This document shows positions 1 to 11,669 of a DNA stretch of 64,000 nucleotides, piece by piece. The notes under the pieces are model-generated. The model was not told the DNA's origin and ran no database searches. It saw only the letters and a program-made list of their open reading frames with translations. The position numbers and the translations under genes were made by a program. Position 1 is the first letter of the stretch. Every line of letters begins with the position of its first letter. This DNA is from Melastoma dodecandrum (Eukaryota > Streptophyta > Magnoliopsida > Myrtales > Melastomataceae): positions 186,001 through 250,000 of the forward strand of contig JARUPY010000394.1 in assembly GCA_029817715.1 (NCBI GenBank), given 5' to 3'.

Positions 1-160
1 GAAGATCTTGAGTTTTGTCTATGTACCTAACATGAAAAATAGCATGATTTGATCTAGTTAATATTTACCTAATATATTGAGAATAAAATATTGGATGGGA
101 AAGTTTTCTTTCAAAGGAAACTAACAATCCTAGGTCAATTTTATAGATGAAAATATCTAA
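1..160 (+). pseudogene. Possible Ty1/copia pol fragment
   Basis: Bases 11-50 translate in one plus frame to VYVPNMKNSM, which resembles the 'LYVPNMKNNL' segment of the copia protease / GAG-pre-integrase region. A stop codon follows at once and no further copia similarity could be followed. The fragment is cut by the window edge. Only a short match supports it. Confidence 0.3.
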
Positions 161-974
161 TTCTATTGATGGAGAACTCTAATTTTGTGCCGAAACACAT
201 TAGCTCTTATTGGTTGATTATTTTGATGTATTACAATGTGATGACATTAACGATAATATTTTGCGTGTTTGGAAGTTATTAGTCATGATAAAATCGTGGT
301 ACAAATGGCATGAGATCAACTAGCCTTTGTGATTGATTGAGGAGCTCTTCTCTATGAGCAAGCTTAAAAGCAAGAGTGAAGACACACTTGCAACTCATCA
401 TTTGCTACGTGGTGGATTGCAGAGAGCTCAAGGAGCTGAATTAATAAATTCAAAGGAAGGACATGATGGCTAAAGTGGAGGAATAACATCAGAACTTTAG
501 TTGAAGCTGAACTTAATTGCAATAATAAAAAGAGTTTGATGACTAAAGATATGAAAAGGAAGATTGGAATGCATATAAAAGAGAAGGCGGGAAGATGAGT
601 GAGCAGTTATGCAGGCAGTTAGAAGCATAGGAGATGAACAAGAGTAGAGGCGAACAGGAAGAGCATTGCCGAGGAGAACAATCGTCGAAATTCGACTGTA
701 AGAATTGTAAGAAGGTTTTGTGATCTGCTGTGTTTATAGCCGAAGTTGTGTGGAGTCCCAACTTGTGGATAATCCTCATTGATGCGAATGGAAAACGAAT
801 TCTGTGAGTTGTAGTTGAAGGTTGACTGTTGTAGTTGTGGGAAACGTTGATATGATGTTGGAGAAGACGAATAGGAAGGGAGATGATCAGTGAAGTGAAT
901 TGTAGTGTTATGTCATTACATCGTTGTTGTGTTGATTGTATTTGATAGTTAAGTCACTGGTTCCACGCTTCAAG
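161..974 (+). repeat. Probable decayed 5' LTR of a gypsy element
   Basis: There is no convincing gene here. The stretch ends next to a recognisable primer binding site at 975, so its 3' part is probably the 5' LTR of the gypsy copy that follows. No left LTR edge, TATA box or target-site duplication could be fixed, and no second LTR copy is present for comparison. A minus-strand ORF at 543-779 has no recognisable similarity and looks like chance. Confidence 0.35.
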
Positions 975-986
975 TGGTATCAGAGC
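975..986 (+). other. Primer binding site, initiator tRNA-Met type
   Basis: TGGTATCAGAGC is the standard plant LTR-retrotransposon PBS complementary to the 3' end of initiator tRNA-Met. It lies just upstream of the gag-like remnant on the same strand, as expected. Confidence 0.65.
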
Positions 987-1016
987 GAATTAGACTGAGA
1001 ATTATGCATTGAAGAG

Positions 1017-1740
1017 ATGGTTGCGGCCGAAAGTAGGTTCAGAGTGGTCGCAGCCGAGGGTGAAGCAGTAGGCGCGATGTTTCAAGAGTTAATGAAATGC
1101 TTTGATGTGCTGGAGTAAAAAATGATTGCCATGGAGAACCGACCTATAGATTATCATGAAAAACAATCATTGGAAGCTGGAAGTTACAGTGATACATCGG
1201 GAAGGAGTCATAGAAGAGATGATTGGAAAACATATGGACTTATGAGGCATACGCATATAGAGTTTCCAGCCTTTGATGGAAATTATGTTAATGATTAGTT
1301 ATTCAAAAGTGAGAGACTCTTTGAGTTGGATGGTACTTCCTCTGAGTTGAAGGTGAGTATAGCTTCGGTTTACTTGTCAGGAATGGCATTGGAGTGGCAT
1401 TATACCTTTGTTAAAGGAAGGAAATTGATGGGAAGCATTAGTTGGGAGGAGTATTCCAATGCTAAGCCGATGAGGTTTGGACTAGGAGAAAGGAAACGGC
1501 CCATCGCAGAAACCAAGAGGTAAGAAGAAGGAGGTAGTCTGATTGAATATATAAACAACTATGTGTCCTTGATGAGTACGACGAAACTAGGGGATAAGGA
1601 ATTACGTAGCAGTATTCATTGAAGGCTTGAAACTTCCTCACAGGAAATTTGTTTCAGTTTCAAATCCTCGGAATTTGCAGCGAACGATCTCATATGCGAA
1701 AACCTTGACTCTGGAAGAAGGGTCGAGTAGAGATTCAGTA
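1017..1740 (+). pseudogene. Ty3/gypsy gag remnant
   Basis: A broken plus-strand reading frame resembles the capsid domain of plant Ty3/gypsy Gag (retrotrans_gag family). It has the segment 'HIEFPAFDG', then 'LFKSERLFELDGTSSELKV' and 'YLSGMALEWHYTF'. Stop codons interrupt it near 1119, 1297 and 1522 and further on. No zinc knuckle or protease follows: the sequence passes from the gag C-terminal part almost directly into reverse transcriptase at about 1754, so the protease and the RT N-terminus have been deleted. The open stretch 1326-1523 is the longest surviving piece. Confidence 0.6.
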
Positions 1741-1753
1741 ACCTGGGGAATTA

Positions 1754-2285
1754 AGTGGGTCTAAGTGGATATACTAAGTTTGATTTACGCTCTGGATATC
1801 ACCAGATAGGAATGAATCCCAGTGATGTAGAGAAGACAACATTTAAGACCAATGATGGACACTACCGATTCTTAGTTATGCCCTTCGGTTTAACCAATGC
1901 ACCATCTACATTTTTAGAGCCTAATGAATGACATTTTAAAACCGTTTCTAAGGAGGTTTGTGCTGGTATTTTTTATGACATCCTGGTTTATAGTAAGGAT
2001 TTGGAGGAGCATGTTTTGCATCTATCCACAATGTTGGGTATTCTCAATGATCAGGTGTTGTTTGTGAAGAGAAGTAAATGTTCCTTTGCTTATAGGAGGG
2101 TGGAGTATTTGGGGCATTATATAGATGAAACAGGAGTATCCATTGATCCTAAGAAGGTGGAGGCAATAAGAAATTAGCTAGTACCCAAAATTCTGAAACA
2201 GCTGCGAAGTTTTCTGGGGTTAGCTAGTTACTATAGAAGGTTTAACAAGGAAATGGGTGCATTAGTAAGGCTTTAACAGAGCTGT
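1754..2285 (+). pseudogene. Ty3/gypsy reverse transcriptase remnant
   Basis: Frame-broken plus-strand similarity to gypsy reverse transcriptase. Visible landmarks are '[10 protein letters not shown]', '[15 protein letters not shown]', the palm-motif region 'FYDILVYSKDLEEH', 'SKCSFAYRRVEYLGH' and 'LRSFLGLASYYRRF'. The catalytic F-x-D-D box is damaged: 'FYDIL' stands where FDDIL is usual. This palm sequence is closest in style to the chromovirus-like clades, but clade assignment is uncertain. Several stops and at least one frameshift make it non-functional. Confidence 0.7.
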
Positions 2286-2288
2286 TAA

Positions 2289-2585
2289 AAAAGGACTTTC
2301 ATTGTGGAGACGGTGTTGGTACTGTGGTGTTGGTACTTCCTAATTTTACTAGGACTTTCATTGTGGAGACGGATGCAAGTGCTGTGGGAATCAGAGCTGT
2401 CCTTTGATAAGGAAATTCAGCATGACTACTATCCGCATTATCAGGAAACACCATATGATTGGGTTCCTCCACCAGTGGACCATCCTATGGCAATCGTGGA
2501 GCACGATGTGACTAAGCTGCCTCCTTCTCCTGCTATGAATGAGTCGGTGCCGACTCTACTAGATGTTAAGGACAAAGCAAAATAG
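2289..2585 (+). pseudogene. RNase H start fused to an unidentified open tail
   Basis: A roughly 60-bp direct duplication containing 'ggactttcattgtggagacg' appears at about 2295 and 2350. The second copy leads into 'FIVETDASAVGI', the first strand of a gypsy RNase H domain. Similarity stops after about 15 codons. The remaining open frame to 2585 is rich in P, D, H and Y and is not recognised. It may be a deletion junction bringing unrelated sequence into frame. Confidence 0.4.
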
Positions 2586-3980
2586 TTATGTTACACTAAG
2601 ACGGGGGCTGAATTAGTGTTGAAGTCCAATTAAGGATTTTAACTACTTTTCGACAAACCACGCAGCGGAAGAAAACTTTTGTAAAACAAAACCTAGTAGA
2701 CAGGTTTCTGTAAGACATAACGTACAAAACGTACAACGAAATGATTCGAACGACACATGGCAATATATAGTGGTTCGACACTTTTTGCCTACGTCTAGTC
2801 ACTCAAAATTTAGATGGTTATCACTAAAACAAAACATAGTAGCAATTACAGAAGGTGATGTGCGATCAACCTTCTACACCACAAACCAGAAGGTTCTACA
2901 CTAGAGGTAACTTGTTGCACACATTAACGTGATTGACAAATAGTAACCGTTGTTTGGTCGTTTCCCTCATGCGGTGTCCTCTCCTTTGAGACTTTTCACT
3001 TCGGCGACGTCTATACCTGCACACATCAATCCACTGCGACTTCTCTTGCGTGATCCCTTGAGACAGTGACTAGGCAGACACAAAACCCCTACCCAAGATT
3101 ATCATGCACGGTCACCTGAGACAGCAACTAAACAGATACAGAACCCCTGCCCAAGGTTATCCTGCATACACAGAACGTACCACAGAAGCTGGTCAGTCCC
3201 TCTCCTTCTGTGCTTCTAAAGTATTTGCCCTTTTCTTCGGCCCAGTACACATTGGCTATGCCAGCCTCCAGCCGCACATCTCCACCAACGTCTTCTACAA
3301 CATCCAATCAAAGTCCCCCGTGGCCCCCAGGTAACTCTCCCGGAAGGTTTCTATAATGCTACAGCCTTCTGCATCTCACGTCCTGCGTGTGTGACTAACA
3401 AAACTTAAAAACACAAGAACGAAATTATCACAAGCTCACAACAAACTCTATCTGAACACAATGATACACTCTTTTTCGTTGGTTGGTTGGTTGTAGTTAC
3501 AATGTGAGGGAATGACTCCTATTTATACACAAAAGTCTTAGGCTTAACATAGAAGGTGAAACTTGACAAAACTAGCTTATGCACATAACAGACAACAAAG
3601 AAATGATTGGTAAATCAAATTCAATCATTCTAAATACGTCATACTAAGCAAATATACGTTGGGATTGAGATTAAATCCATTACAAATCCATTACAATCTG
3701 ATTTAACGAAGTTTCCATGAATAATGTATTTGCAGAATATTCCCGGATGGACACGTCAGCAACCTTCTGTATTTGAAAATAATTTAAAATTTATTTTCAA
3801 ACTACATTTTGTCCATATGATTCAATGAATGTGGACATATGAGTTGTATAATTATCTAATTAATAATTTTTCATGGATAATATAATTTTAGAATAACCTT
3901 ATAGAAGGTTTTTCATAAATAGATATTTTTGAACCTTAATTATTTGTATTTGTAATGTAACTCAGTGAATGGTCAATCGA
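2586..3980 (-). repeat. Decayed SIRE/Maximus-like LTR (solo or truncated)
   Basis: The start (gttatgttacactaagac... and cgcagcggaag about 75 bp later) parallels the start of the SIRE LTRs at 8,473 and 39,640 (gttggtgtaacaat... and cagcagcggaag). Later blocks share the 'cttctgtgc... cttttcttcggc' style of those LTRs. The match is patchy, so this is an older or different subfamily. The right boundary is uncertain because similarity fades after about 3.4 kb. No gag or pol lies next to it in the right orientation, so it may be a solo LTR. Confidence 0.4.
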
Positions 3981-4071
3981 GATTTGCCTTAGATTTCTCG
4001 TCCAATCTTCAAAATTATGAAAATTCAATTTGGGTGATCGACACCAGTCACGAGGGAGTTGGAATGTCTAG

Positions 4072-6330
4072 TTAGGTGAGCGCTATTGATTTAAATGTGT
4101 CGCCCAGCAAATCGACCATATCGAAGGGCAAGGGGCACCAACAAATATCGTCTATCATGCTCCTCAATGGACATGCGACAATCCCCTTGTTAGCCAAATG
4201 TCGAAAAAACGGGCTGGACAAAATTATTTCTCCAGGCTCCCGTGATTCATCCATGGGTAGTTCGAGATCATTCTCTACGATGTTAACCTTTGTTTCAAGA
4301 ATATGAAAAGTATGAATTGCAATTTCATTCTTAAATGGTTGGACATCGACTACGAACACGACATTTGATATCACTTGTTCCACCACTTGCACCCAAACAT
4401 CTTTGAGGGTTAGTGGACCAAGCTACTCAACTCTATTGAACTCTGGAGATGGATTTGCTATGGGAAGATATTCCCCCACAAGAGGTTTTACTTTGAGAAA
4501 AAAATTCCTCTACAAGAGTTTTCAAGGACATCATCCTTAACAATAAGTTTTTCTTGGTGGGCATAATCATCGATAAAAGATTTTATTTTGGGACATACTC
4601 CTTGACAAGAACTTTTGTTTTAGGGATGTACTCATCGAGAGGACGTATTCATCGACGCGATATTTTCTTACCAGTACATACTACCTGACGGGAATGGGGA
4701 CATACTCATTGACAGAAGATTCACATGAAAACTCTCTCTACGTCAATGTGACTGGGCATTAATAGAATACTGAGTAACATATCTGTTTACATTGTTGTAC
4801 CCATCTAAGAAGTTCTCTACTTGTGTCTGGGCATCTTTAAGAGCAAAAGGGTCAAGTTGTCTAACTCTATTGGCTCTAAGAGCATATTCGTCGACGGGAG
4901 GCCTTATATAAAAGTGATATAGTTGGCCAATCTTTGGGAATCAAGGGAGTGCTCGTTGTGGAAAAATTTATCAGTGAAAGAGAAGAGGTGTTAAGTTAGC
5001 TCAACAAAAGTGCGTGAAGATTTTAAGATAATGTTTCATGAAGGTTTCAAGATAATAACTATCTATTGTTGGAAAATATTAAATTTCTTTTATTGACTAC
5101 GCCATTTTATGTAAGGGATGATTGGAATAAGAAAAGTACGTTGGCTGAAATTTCTTAAGCTTTCTCTTCGAATGCAGAAATCAGAGGGTTCTCTCTAATG
5201 AGCCCTCGAGATTCCGTCACCATAGGTCGAATGGGTAGGAACTCGAGTTCGTCTCGACCACAACTCTAGTCGTAGGTTGATTTGGTAGCGAATCGCCCGT
5301 GGACTAGATCTGTGACTCGGGATCGTACCAAAAATCTTTCTCTACGCCGATTTGGGAAGCATAATTTGAATATTGATTCATGTCCCATTCTACTATGTTG
5401 TTCTCATAGACTTGATATGGGTTAATCGCTCTCGTAGACTTATCGTAAGTCCATTCCTTGTATATGTATTCGGGATATGGACTTCCATAGAGATACATGT
5501 GTTTTCTATGAATAACATATGGTACCATTTGTTCCACCAATGATTTCGTTCTATAGACATATTCATTAACAAAGGCTCTCGTGTGGAAGCTTTTCTACGG
5601 AATTGTTCAACCCTACCAACTTCTGTCAATAAGTTTGTCTTTGGAGCATATTCATCTACAGGAAATCTCGCAATAAAGCCTTCCCCATGGTGATGCTTAA
5701 CTTCGCCAGCTTATGGAGCTAAATTCATCCTGGAGACATAGTCATTAACAGTAGGTCTCATGTAGAAGCTCTCTTTATGGGGTTGCTCCACTTTGTTGGT
5801 TTCCAGCATTGGGCTTACCCTGGGTACGCCCCCGTCGATCGAGGTCTTAGTGTAGGAACTCTCCTTGCGACGATGTGGGGGGCAGTTTGGTTCTCCTTGT
5901 ATCCTGTTATCCTCATCTATCATGTTATCTGTCTGCACTGGGCTTCGTCTACTACATCTAAGCGGCCGAGAGGAAGATAGTTTAGCAAGAGCTAGTTTCT
6001 TAGAAGGGAAGCTTGAGTTATCTATCCCGGACACAGTAAGCGCCATAGTTCCCCACGTCTTCCATCTTGAAAAAAGACCAGTCGTTTGCCTATTGTTGTC
6101 TGCCTAGGCATCTCCCATGAAAGAGTTGTCCTTTTAGAAAAGAATCATCATGGTTTGGGTCAACAACTGCCCGCATATCATTCCTTCCAGGTCATCCATC
6201 TTTTTAGCCATATCCCATATGTTTTTTGTATGTCTCCCACGTTCTTTTGTAAGTCTCCCATGTTACTTTTCGTATTCCCGAATTTCTTATGTAATTCGAC
6301 CTCTAATATGAACTCAGGTGGGGCGTGAAA
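4072..6330 (-). pseudogene. Degenerate repetitive coding remnant, probably gypsy gag-side region
   Basis: No intact gene is present, but minus-strand open pieces (5711-6046, 5304-5540, 4072-4392) show coding-like composition and an internal repeat. A motif near [VI]-[DN]-[ED]-Y-[VA]-x-[RK] recurs at roughly 90-bp spacing, at about 5,835, 5,748, 5,653, 5,564 and 5,465, and again around 4,893, 4,703, 4,645 and 4,566. The right part (6,190-6,330) reads as a short coiled-coil-like segment with 'KKFGNTKSNMGDLQKNVGDI'. Its place directly after a minus-strand PBS at about 6.5 kb suggests the gag-side region of a Tat-like gypsy element. I do not recognise a specific domain. Confidence 0.35.
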
Positions 6331-6493
6331 TCACAGGAGACTAAGAAGATGAATCTTGCCTACCTTGAGCCGGATTATTTTTGGGATGGTAGCCCGTTGA
6401 ATCCACATATACCCCATCATGTTCGGGGTTGTAGGCCTCGCTTAACTAGTTCGAACTTCTAGTTGGCAGCATACTGAACGTTTAGATCTTTTT

Positions 6494-6512
6494 GCTCCCA
6501 CTGTGGTCGCAA
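6494..6512 (-). other. Primer binding site, tRNA-Arg type
   Basis: On the minus strand this reads TTTGCGACCACAGTGGGAGC. It resembles the PBS of Tat/Ogre-lineage elements, complementary to the 3' end of a tRNA-Arg (normally starting TGGCGAC). It sits 5-7 bp from a TG dinucleotide that would be the LTR edge at about 6,517-6,519. One or more mismatches to a real tRNA are likely. Confidence 0.5.
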
Positions 6513-6516
6513 AAAA

Positions 6517-7240
6517 TGTGTTGGCGTTGAAAACGCAAGATGTTAGGAATATTTTGCACGAACAACAAAGAAGTTCAGATGTGATTGCCAATAATAAAAT
6601 TTAAATGAATTATATTAATAAATGACGTCTTACGAACAAAGAAAATAGCTTACAACCATGAATGAAAAAAAAAAGAGTTGAAAACTGGAAACGATGCGGA
6701 TGCCGTAGACTTCATGCAAACGTTGAAGACTCGCGAATGGTTTGGTGGAATCTGGTTTTCGGTAATATGGTAAACATGGATGTGGATGTGAGTGCGGTAT
6801 GACGCTGGTGGTGATGGAGAAACAAGGAAAAAAGGGCTGGAAACAAATTTGGAACTTGGGAACTGAAGGCTGAGGGCTTGAGGACTGAAAACTGAGGGTT
6901 GTTAGACAAACAATGCACTTTGGATTTAGATGAATGTCTATTTTTGTTTAAAAGAATTCTCAATGCCTTTTATATTTGATTGGATGTTCAAGAAATGGGT
7001 CACTTCTCCCTTGATTTTTTCTCTAACTGAAGATCATCTGAAATCATGGAGACGTGGCCTCCCTAACCTCTTTCCCAAAATTTCATAGTCAGGATCTTTC
7101 TTGATCTTTGTTGACTTAGATATAAGTGACTTTACCTCATAGACTTGGCTCGGGCTTCCTGCCCTCATAGACTTGCTCTGAGGTTATGGAATTAGTATGA
7201 GCTAGGTATTGTAAACTTTGTTTGTTCCCCTTCCCGATAG
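6517..7240 (-). repeat. Probable 5' LTR of the minus-strand gypsy fragment
   Basis: It begins immediately beyond the tRNA-Arg type PBS. A TATA-like stretch on the minus strand (complement of ttttatattt, about 6,968-6,977) lies in its middle, as in an LTR promoter. The far edge near 7.2 kb is a guess: no second LTR or target-site duplication is present. The phrase 'tcatagacttg' recurs three times between 7,130 and 7,250. Confidence 0.35.
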
Positions 7241-7479
7241 ACTTGCCTACTGAATTTGATGCTGTTTCGTAAACTTTCGACGGGTCTTGGTAGACTCATT
7301 ATGGATTTGCATTAGAAAACTAACAATGGGTGTGTAGGCCCTTCCTGTAAAACACAATCTCAATATACTTAGTTCTTGCATGAAAGACCAGATTCGTCGT
7401 GGTGTCTCGGGTGAGCATGAAGTATAAGTGAGTGTCGATATTGGACATTGATAATTTTTTGTGCATGATACATGTGCAA

Positions 7480-8300
7480 CTTGATAATGTGCACGTGCAA
7501 CTTGATACATGTGCAACTTGTTTACCTTAGCCGAATAATTCTCCATTAAATCAACAATAATATCTCTCTCCCTCATTGAATCAAGCGGTTTGTTCATTCT
7601 AATGAACTCTCGAGCGAGCCATATAACGATAAGCTACTTATTTTTCAAAGGACGAGTGAAAGCATGCTCTAAATGATAGGACTTGACAAGAATTATAAAA
7701 TCTCGTTGTAACTAGCCGACATAGACACACAAAAGACATCATGTTACAAAAGCTATTTCCATTCCTTTCATCAACTCTAACCCAATGGAAATTCACTCTA
7801 TTTAAAATACCATAATCTTGAATAATGTCTTTAAATTGTTCTAGGGAATCAAATATTAACCTAATCTCGAATTTCAAACTTTTGTGATTATAAATTGTTT
7901 CCATGGTCCCTTGGTTAGGAACAGCATTATTGTCCTTAGGGTCTGTTTTAACAACAAGTTCAATGTCAGAATAAATATACTCGAATTCAACAACCCAACA
8001 ATCTCCATGTTCAATTCAAGCACGTCCTTATTACCATCATGTTGATCCTCCTCTTCCCTATTCTCCTCATTACACATATCGCCATCATTATAAATATTGA
8101 TGACCCTCCAACAAGAAACTAACCAATTCGCTTGTTTGTACATCGGTTAATATTTTAACCAAGCCTTTAGCTAGACTCGTCTTAGATTTCACATACCACA
8201 ACCTAGTAGGTTTATATCCAAACCAAATCGCTAAACTTTCTATAGTGAAATACCCTATCTTATCCACGTCCGCATGTCAAATTTAATCATCTTCCCACCA
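7480..8300 (-). pseudogene. MULE (MuDR-type) transposase N-terminal fragment
   Basis: Minus-strand pieces carry the start of a Mutator-like transposase. An acidic stretch with 'NREEEDQHDG' comes first, then 'FEIRLIFDSLEQFKDIIQDY' with 'NFHWVRVDERNG' (the MuDR N-terminal DBD-like domain), then 'IVDLMENYSAKVNKLHMYQ', which matches the region before the catalytic core. Frames change between 8143-7874, 7904-7638 and 7597-7247. The catalytic DDE core and zinc finger are missing. Its 5' side ends at the SIRE LTR edge at 8,473, so the copia element probably inserted into or beside an older MULE. Confidence 0.6.
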
Positions 8301-8472
8301 ACATAGCAAATCATACCAATAAGATTAAGTTTTCTCCAACATGCAAAATCAGATCCCCATGTCCGTCTTCTATTTTTAAAGTCAAACAATAACAATTTAT
8401 ATCTAAGCAACTAATGCGAGGGTCATAAACCTACATTACTAACAATCAACTAAATATAACGAAGATGATTCC

Positions 8473-10978
8473 CGTTGGTGTAACAATGGCACCAAGACGA
8501 GGGTGAATTAGTGTAATAGCCTTTTTAGCCTTTTTTACAACTACTAGAACCCAGCAGCGAAAGGTTAGGTCTCTATAGGGTACAGAACCCTTGTACATAG
8601 CAGATCCCGAAGTGAACTGCTTGATGAGAAAATGACCAGCTAAACTCTGATCTAAGATATGATTATGCAGTCCTGAGAAGGTTTCTGTAGTAGCAGAAGA
8701 TTGATGCAGAAGACTGATGCAGAAGGTTGATGCCTCCGCTGTCAAGGTTCTACAGTTTCGACCACCTTAAATGTGTACACAGTAGATCCCAAAGTGAACT
8801 GCTTAATGAGAGAACGACCAGCCAAAGTCTGATCTAAGATATAATTATGCAGTCCTAAGAAGGTTTCTGCAGTAGGAGAAAGTTGATGCTTTTGCTGTCA
8901 AGGTTCTACAGATCCGACCACCTTAAGTGTGATCAGCAATGTCTACTTCAAGATCTGAAAGATATTTGTAGTAGCAAAAGCTTGTCACAGAACCTTGTAG
9001 GTTTCTGTACTACTGAGAAATGATCTGCGAAAGCTAGATAGTTGGAAAACAACTCCAGAACCTGATTGGTTTCTATAGTATATGATGTTTGATGCGAGAC
9101 CTTTGCAGTCTCTTCTCAAACGTTCGCGTTGTTTCATTTAATTTGCTTTTCCGTATGCATAGAAAGTAAATGAGACACGGAAGGTTTATAGTAGTTCAAT
9201 AATTGCGTAGTCCACTCATCATCCTTATATGAAGAAATTCATTAATAAACACTTATAGCGAATACAAGACTGACAGAAGAAATAAAACACTCCTGTAGAG
9301 GGTACTGTAGACAGACCTTCGGCTTTTCCACAAAGGATGTACTACGAGAAGGTACTGAGACACTTCTGTAGTGTAGAAGGTGATGCAGATAGCCCTTCGG
9401 CTTTTCTACTCACATAAACCCGATGAGTTATGATCAGTAACCCTTAGGGTCATGCACAGAGATCTGTGGCTAACTCCAGAAACTCTCTGGTTGATGTTCT
9501 ATACTGAAAATAGTTACTAACTCCATAATCCCCGTGGTTGGGCAGCTCCATGCAAGCACGTAGCGGCCCTACGCAAACAGACAGCCCATCTATCCAAGGG
9601 TGGATTTTCCCTCCGGCGGTTCCGCGACCTGCTTGGCTCCGCACCTAGGCTTCCCCGATGCTTGGTTCCTCACCAAGACATCAAGAAGCAAACAGCACCG
9701 GTGGGGCTTCTCCAAAGCCTGCAGGAGGTACTTCCCTTCTGCATAAACACAGATGTCAGTGCCTCACCGTGAATCTACCAGACATGGCCCTTCTTCTGCT
9801 CACTGCCCTAGCACGTATAGACCCCGACTTCTCCCTAAGCCTGATGCACGTTAGCCACGCCACAACACAGCCAGATCCTTCACGACCTCACTCACACCCT
9901 GCACAGGTTACACCCTGGACACCAGCTTTCTGCACAGACGTGCAAATTAGTTACAAAACAACCGATATCAGTACCTCACAAGATTCCTCCAGAAGCCGCC
10001 CTTCTTCTGCTCAATGCCCTCACACGTATGCACCCCGACTTCTCCCTAAGCCTGATACACGTCCGCCACGCCACAGTGCAACTAGATCCTGAGCACCAGC
10101 CTTCTGTAACCGAATGCTCAACCCCAAAGAGAACGAAAACTCACAAGTCTCTCGGGCTTCAATACACTCACTCTACATTTAAGTCCTCTACATTTTTTTT
10201 GTCTAAGAAAAGATCCTATCTTATTAAAAATACAAATGACATATTTACAGAAGGTACATTGGCTGACGGAAGTCTCAGCAAAACGTGGAAACAAAATATC
10301 AGCCAAATAAAACATTCCCCCATTGGGAGAGATGTTACATACCACTTGAGGATCAATAATGCAATCTTGTCATGTTTTGTTCACGATCCTAGGTGATAGG
10401 GCTTGCAGAAGATTCGGACATATAAGAGCCGTTAAGCTTCTATAAATGGAAATTAGATAATTTTGGTTTTTAAAATTGATTGGCAGACCTTATAGATACA
10501 AACACGTATGGAGTGAGTCCATATTCAGAAGGGTTGTTCTTTGCCATGATTCTTAAAGAATCTAGACGTGTTTAGATGCAAAATGAAGGATTAATTGACC
10601 GTTGGATAGTTCCAGAACAATTAGTAGAACCTTGCATGACTGTTTTCGAGATATAGAGTGATTTTTCCCTTAATTAGAGTAAATCAACTCACATGGAAAT
10701 AAATCGTAATCGAAACCATTTTAATTAATATATAATACCATAAGATGTTAGTAGAAGTTCCAATAAAATGAGTATAAAGATTACCCATAAAATCTTGAAG
10801 GGGAATGCTCATCATTTGTACTCGAATTGATTCTGGAAACAAACTCCACCAAATTAATTTAAATAATTCGTGGTAATGATTAGGTGACAGAAGATACGAA
10901 TCAGACTGTCCCTGTAGGTTAACCTTCTACACAACAGAAGCTTATCTTCTATATGGCATCATTAAAACCATACTAACA
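8473..10978 (-). repeat. 3' LTR of the SIRE element (2,506 bp)
   Basis: On the plus strand it starts (c)gttggtgtaacaatgg and ends ccatactaaca, matching the other LTR (tgttggtgtaaca ... ccatactgacg). It is 184 bp longer than its partner because it carries a tandem duplication of about 181 bp at 8,590-8,950. Both LTRs share an older internal duplication of about 210 bp (here 9,748-10,090). The plus-strand ORF at 9,658-10,092 lies inside the LTR and is not a gene. Confidence 0.85.
8590..8950. repeat. 181-bp tandem duplication inside the 3' SIRE LTR
   Basis: Two successive copies contain '(c)agatccc(g/a)aagtgaactgctt', '(a)gtctgatctaagata', 'attatgcagtc' and 'accaccttaa'. Landmarks at 8,599 and 8,780 are 181 bp apart. 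The partner LTR has one copy (about 39,740-39,915). Confidence 0.75.
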
Positions 10979-11004
10979 ATCTCCCCCTTTTGATGATGAC
11001 AAAA
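10979..11004 (-). other. Polypurine tract of the SIRE element
   Basis: On the minus strand TTTGTCATCATCAAAAGGGG continues GGAGAT directly into the LTR. This is the characteristic PPT of SIRE/Maximus copia elements and fixes both the orientation and the inner edge of the 3' LTR. Confidence 0.85.
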
Positions 11005-11669
11005 CTATCTATTATCGAGAGAAATATTTTACGGGGAAACTCCCCGTAACTCCTTCTGGATGAGTGTGGGTAGGAATCTCGCTTATGTCTACAGAGCTAG
11101 AAGCTTCTGTAAGATGTAGAGCATAAGAGATTCTGCGATAAACATATGAGCTCAAATGATCTTGCAAAGAAACTCCCTCTAACTCTGTCTGATTGAGTGC
11201 GGATACGAATCTCGCATATAATCACGTAGCTAAAAGCCTTTGTACATTTGCAGATCATGACAGCTTATGGGTGGTACAGAGCACAAGGCTTCTGTGTGTA
11301 ACCCGGCAGTTCCTAGCAGGAACTCAGCAACTATACTCCCAGCAAAAGGGACGAAGTCTCCTTTTACATTCCCTAGCATTAGAATGTTAGAGACATATAA
11401 CAACACCTATAGAAGGTTATTAAAAGTAGTGCGAAAAAAGGCTTCTACGCCCATTAACTGCAGAAATATTTCCTACAGAAACACACAGCGAAGTCTTTCT
11501 ATTTCAAATATCCATATTACTCCCTCTTTTTTTCATATCGAAAAGGATAGGACTGAGTGATAGACGATGAAACGATATCAAAACCATACAGGAAGAAAGT
11601 TCAACAGATTCTGTAATTAAACCATTGAAAAAAAACAGTACAGCGTATGAGAGGGTGTGCCCGTAGAGG

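Noticed and set aside
975..986. tRNA genes at the PBS matches (975, 6,494, 33,596, 35,145, 39,624)
   Set aside because: Only the ~12-18 nt complementary to tRNA 3' ends is present; there is no cloverleaf around them.
9658..10396. Pro/Ser/His-rich plus-strand ORFs (also 40,626-41,245)
   Set aside because: They lie wholly inside the two SIRE LTRs and on the wrong strand for the element.
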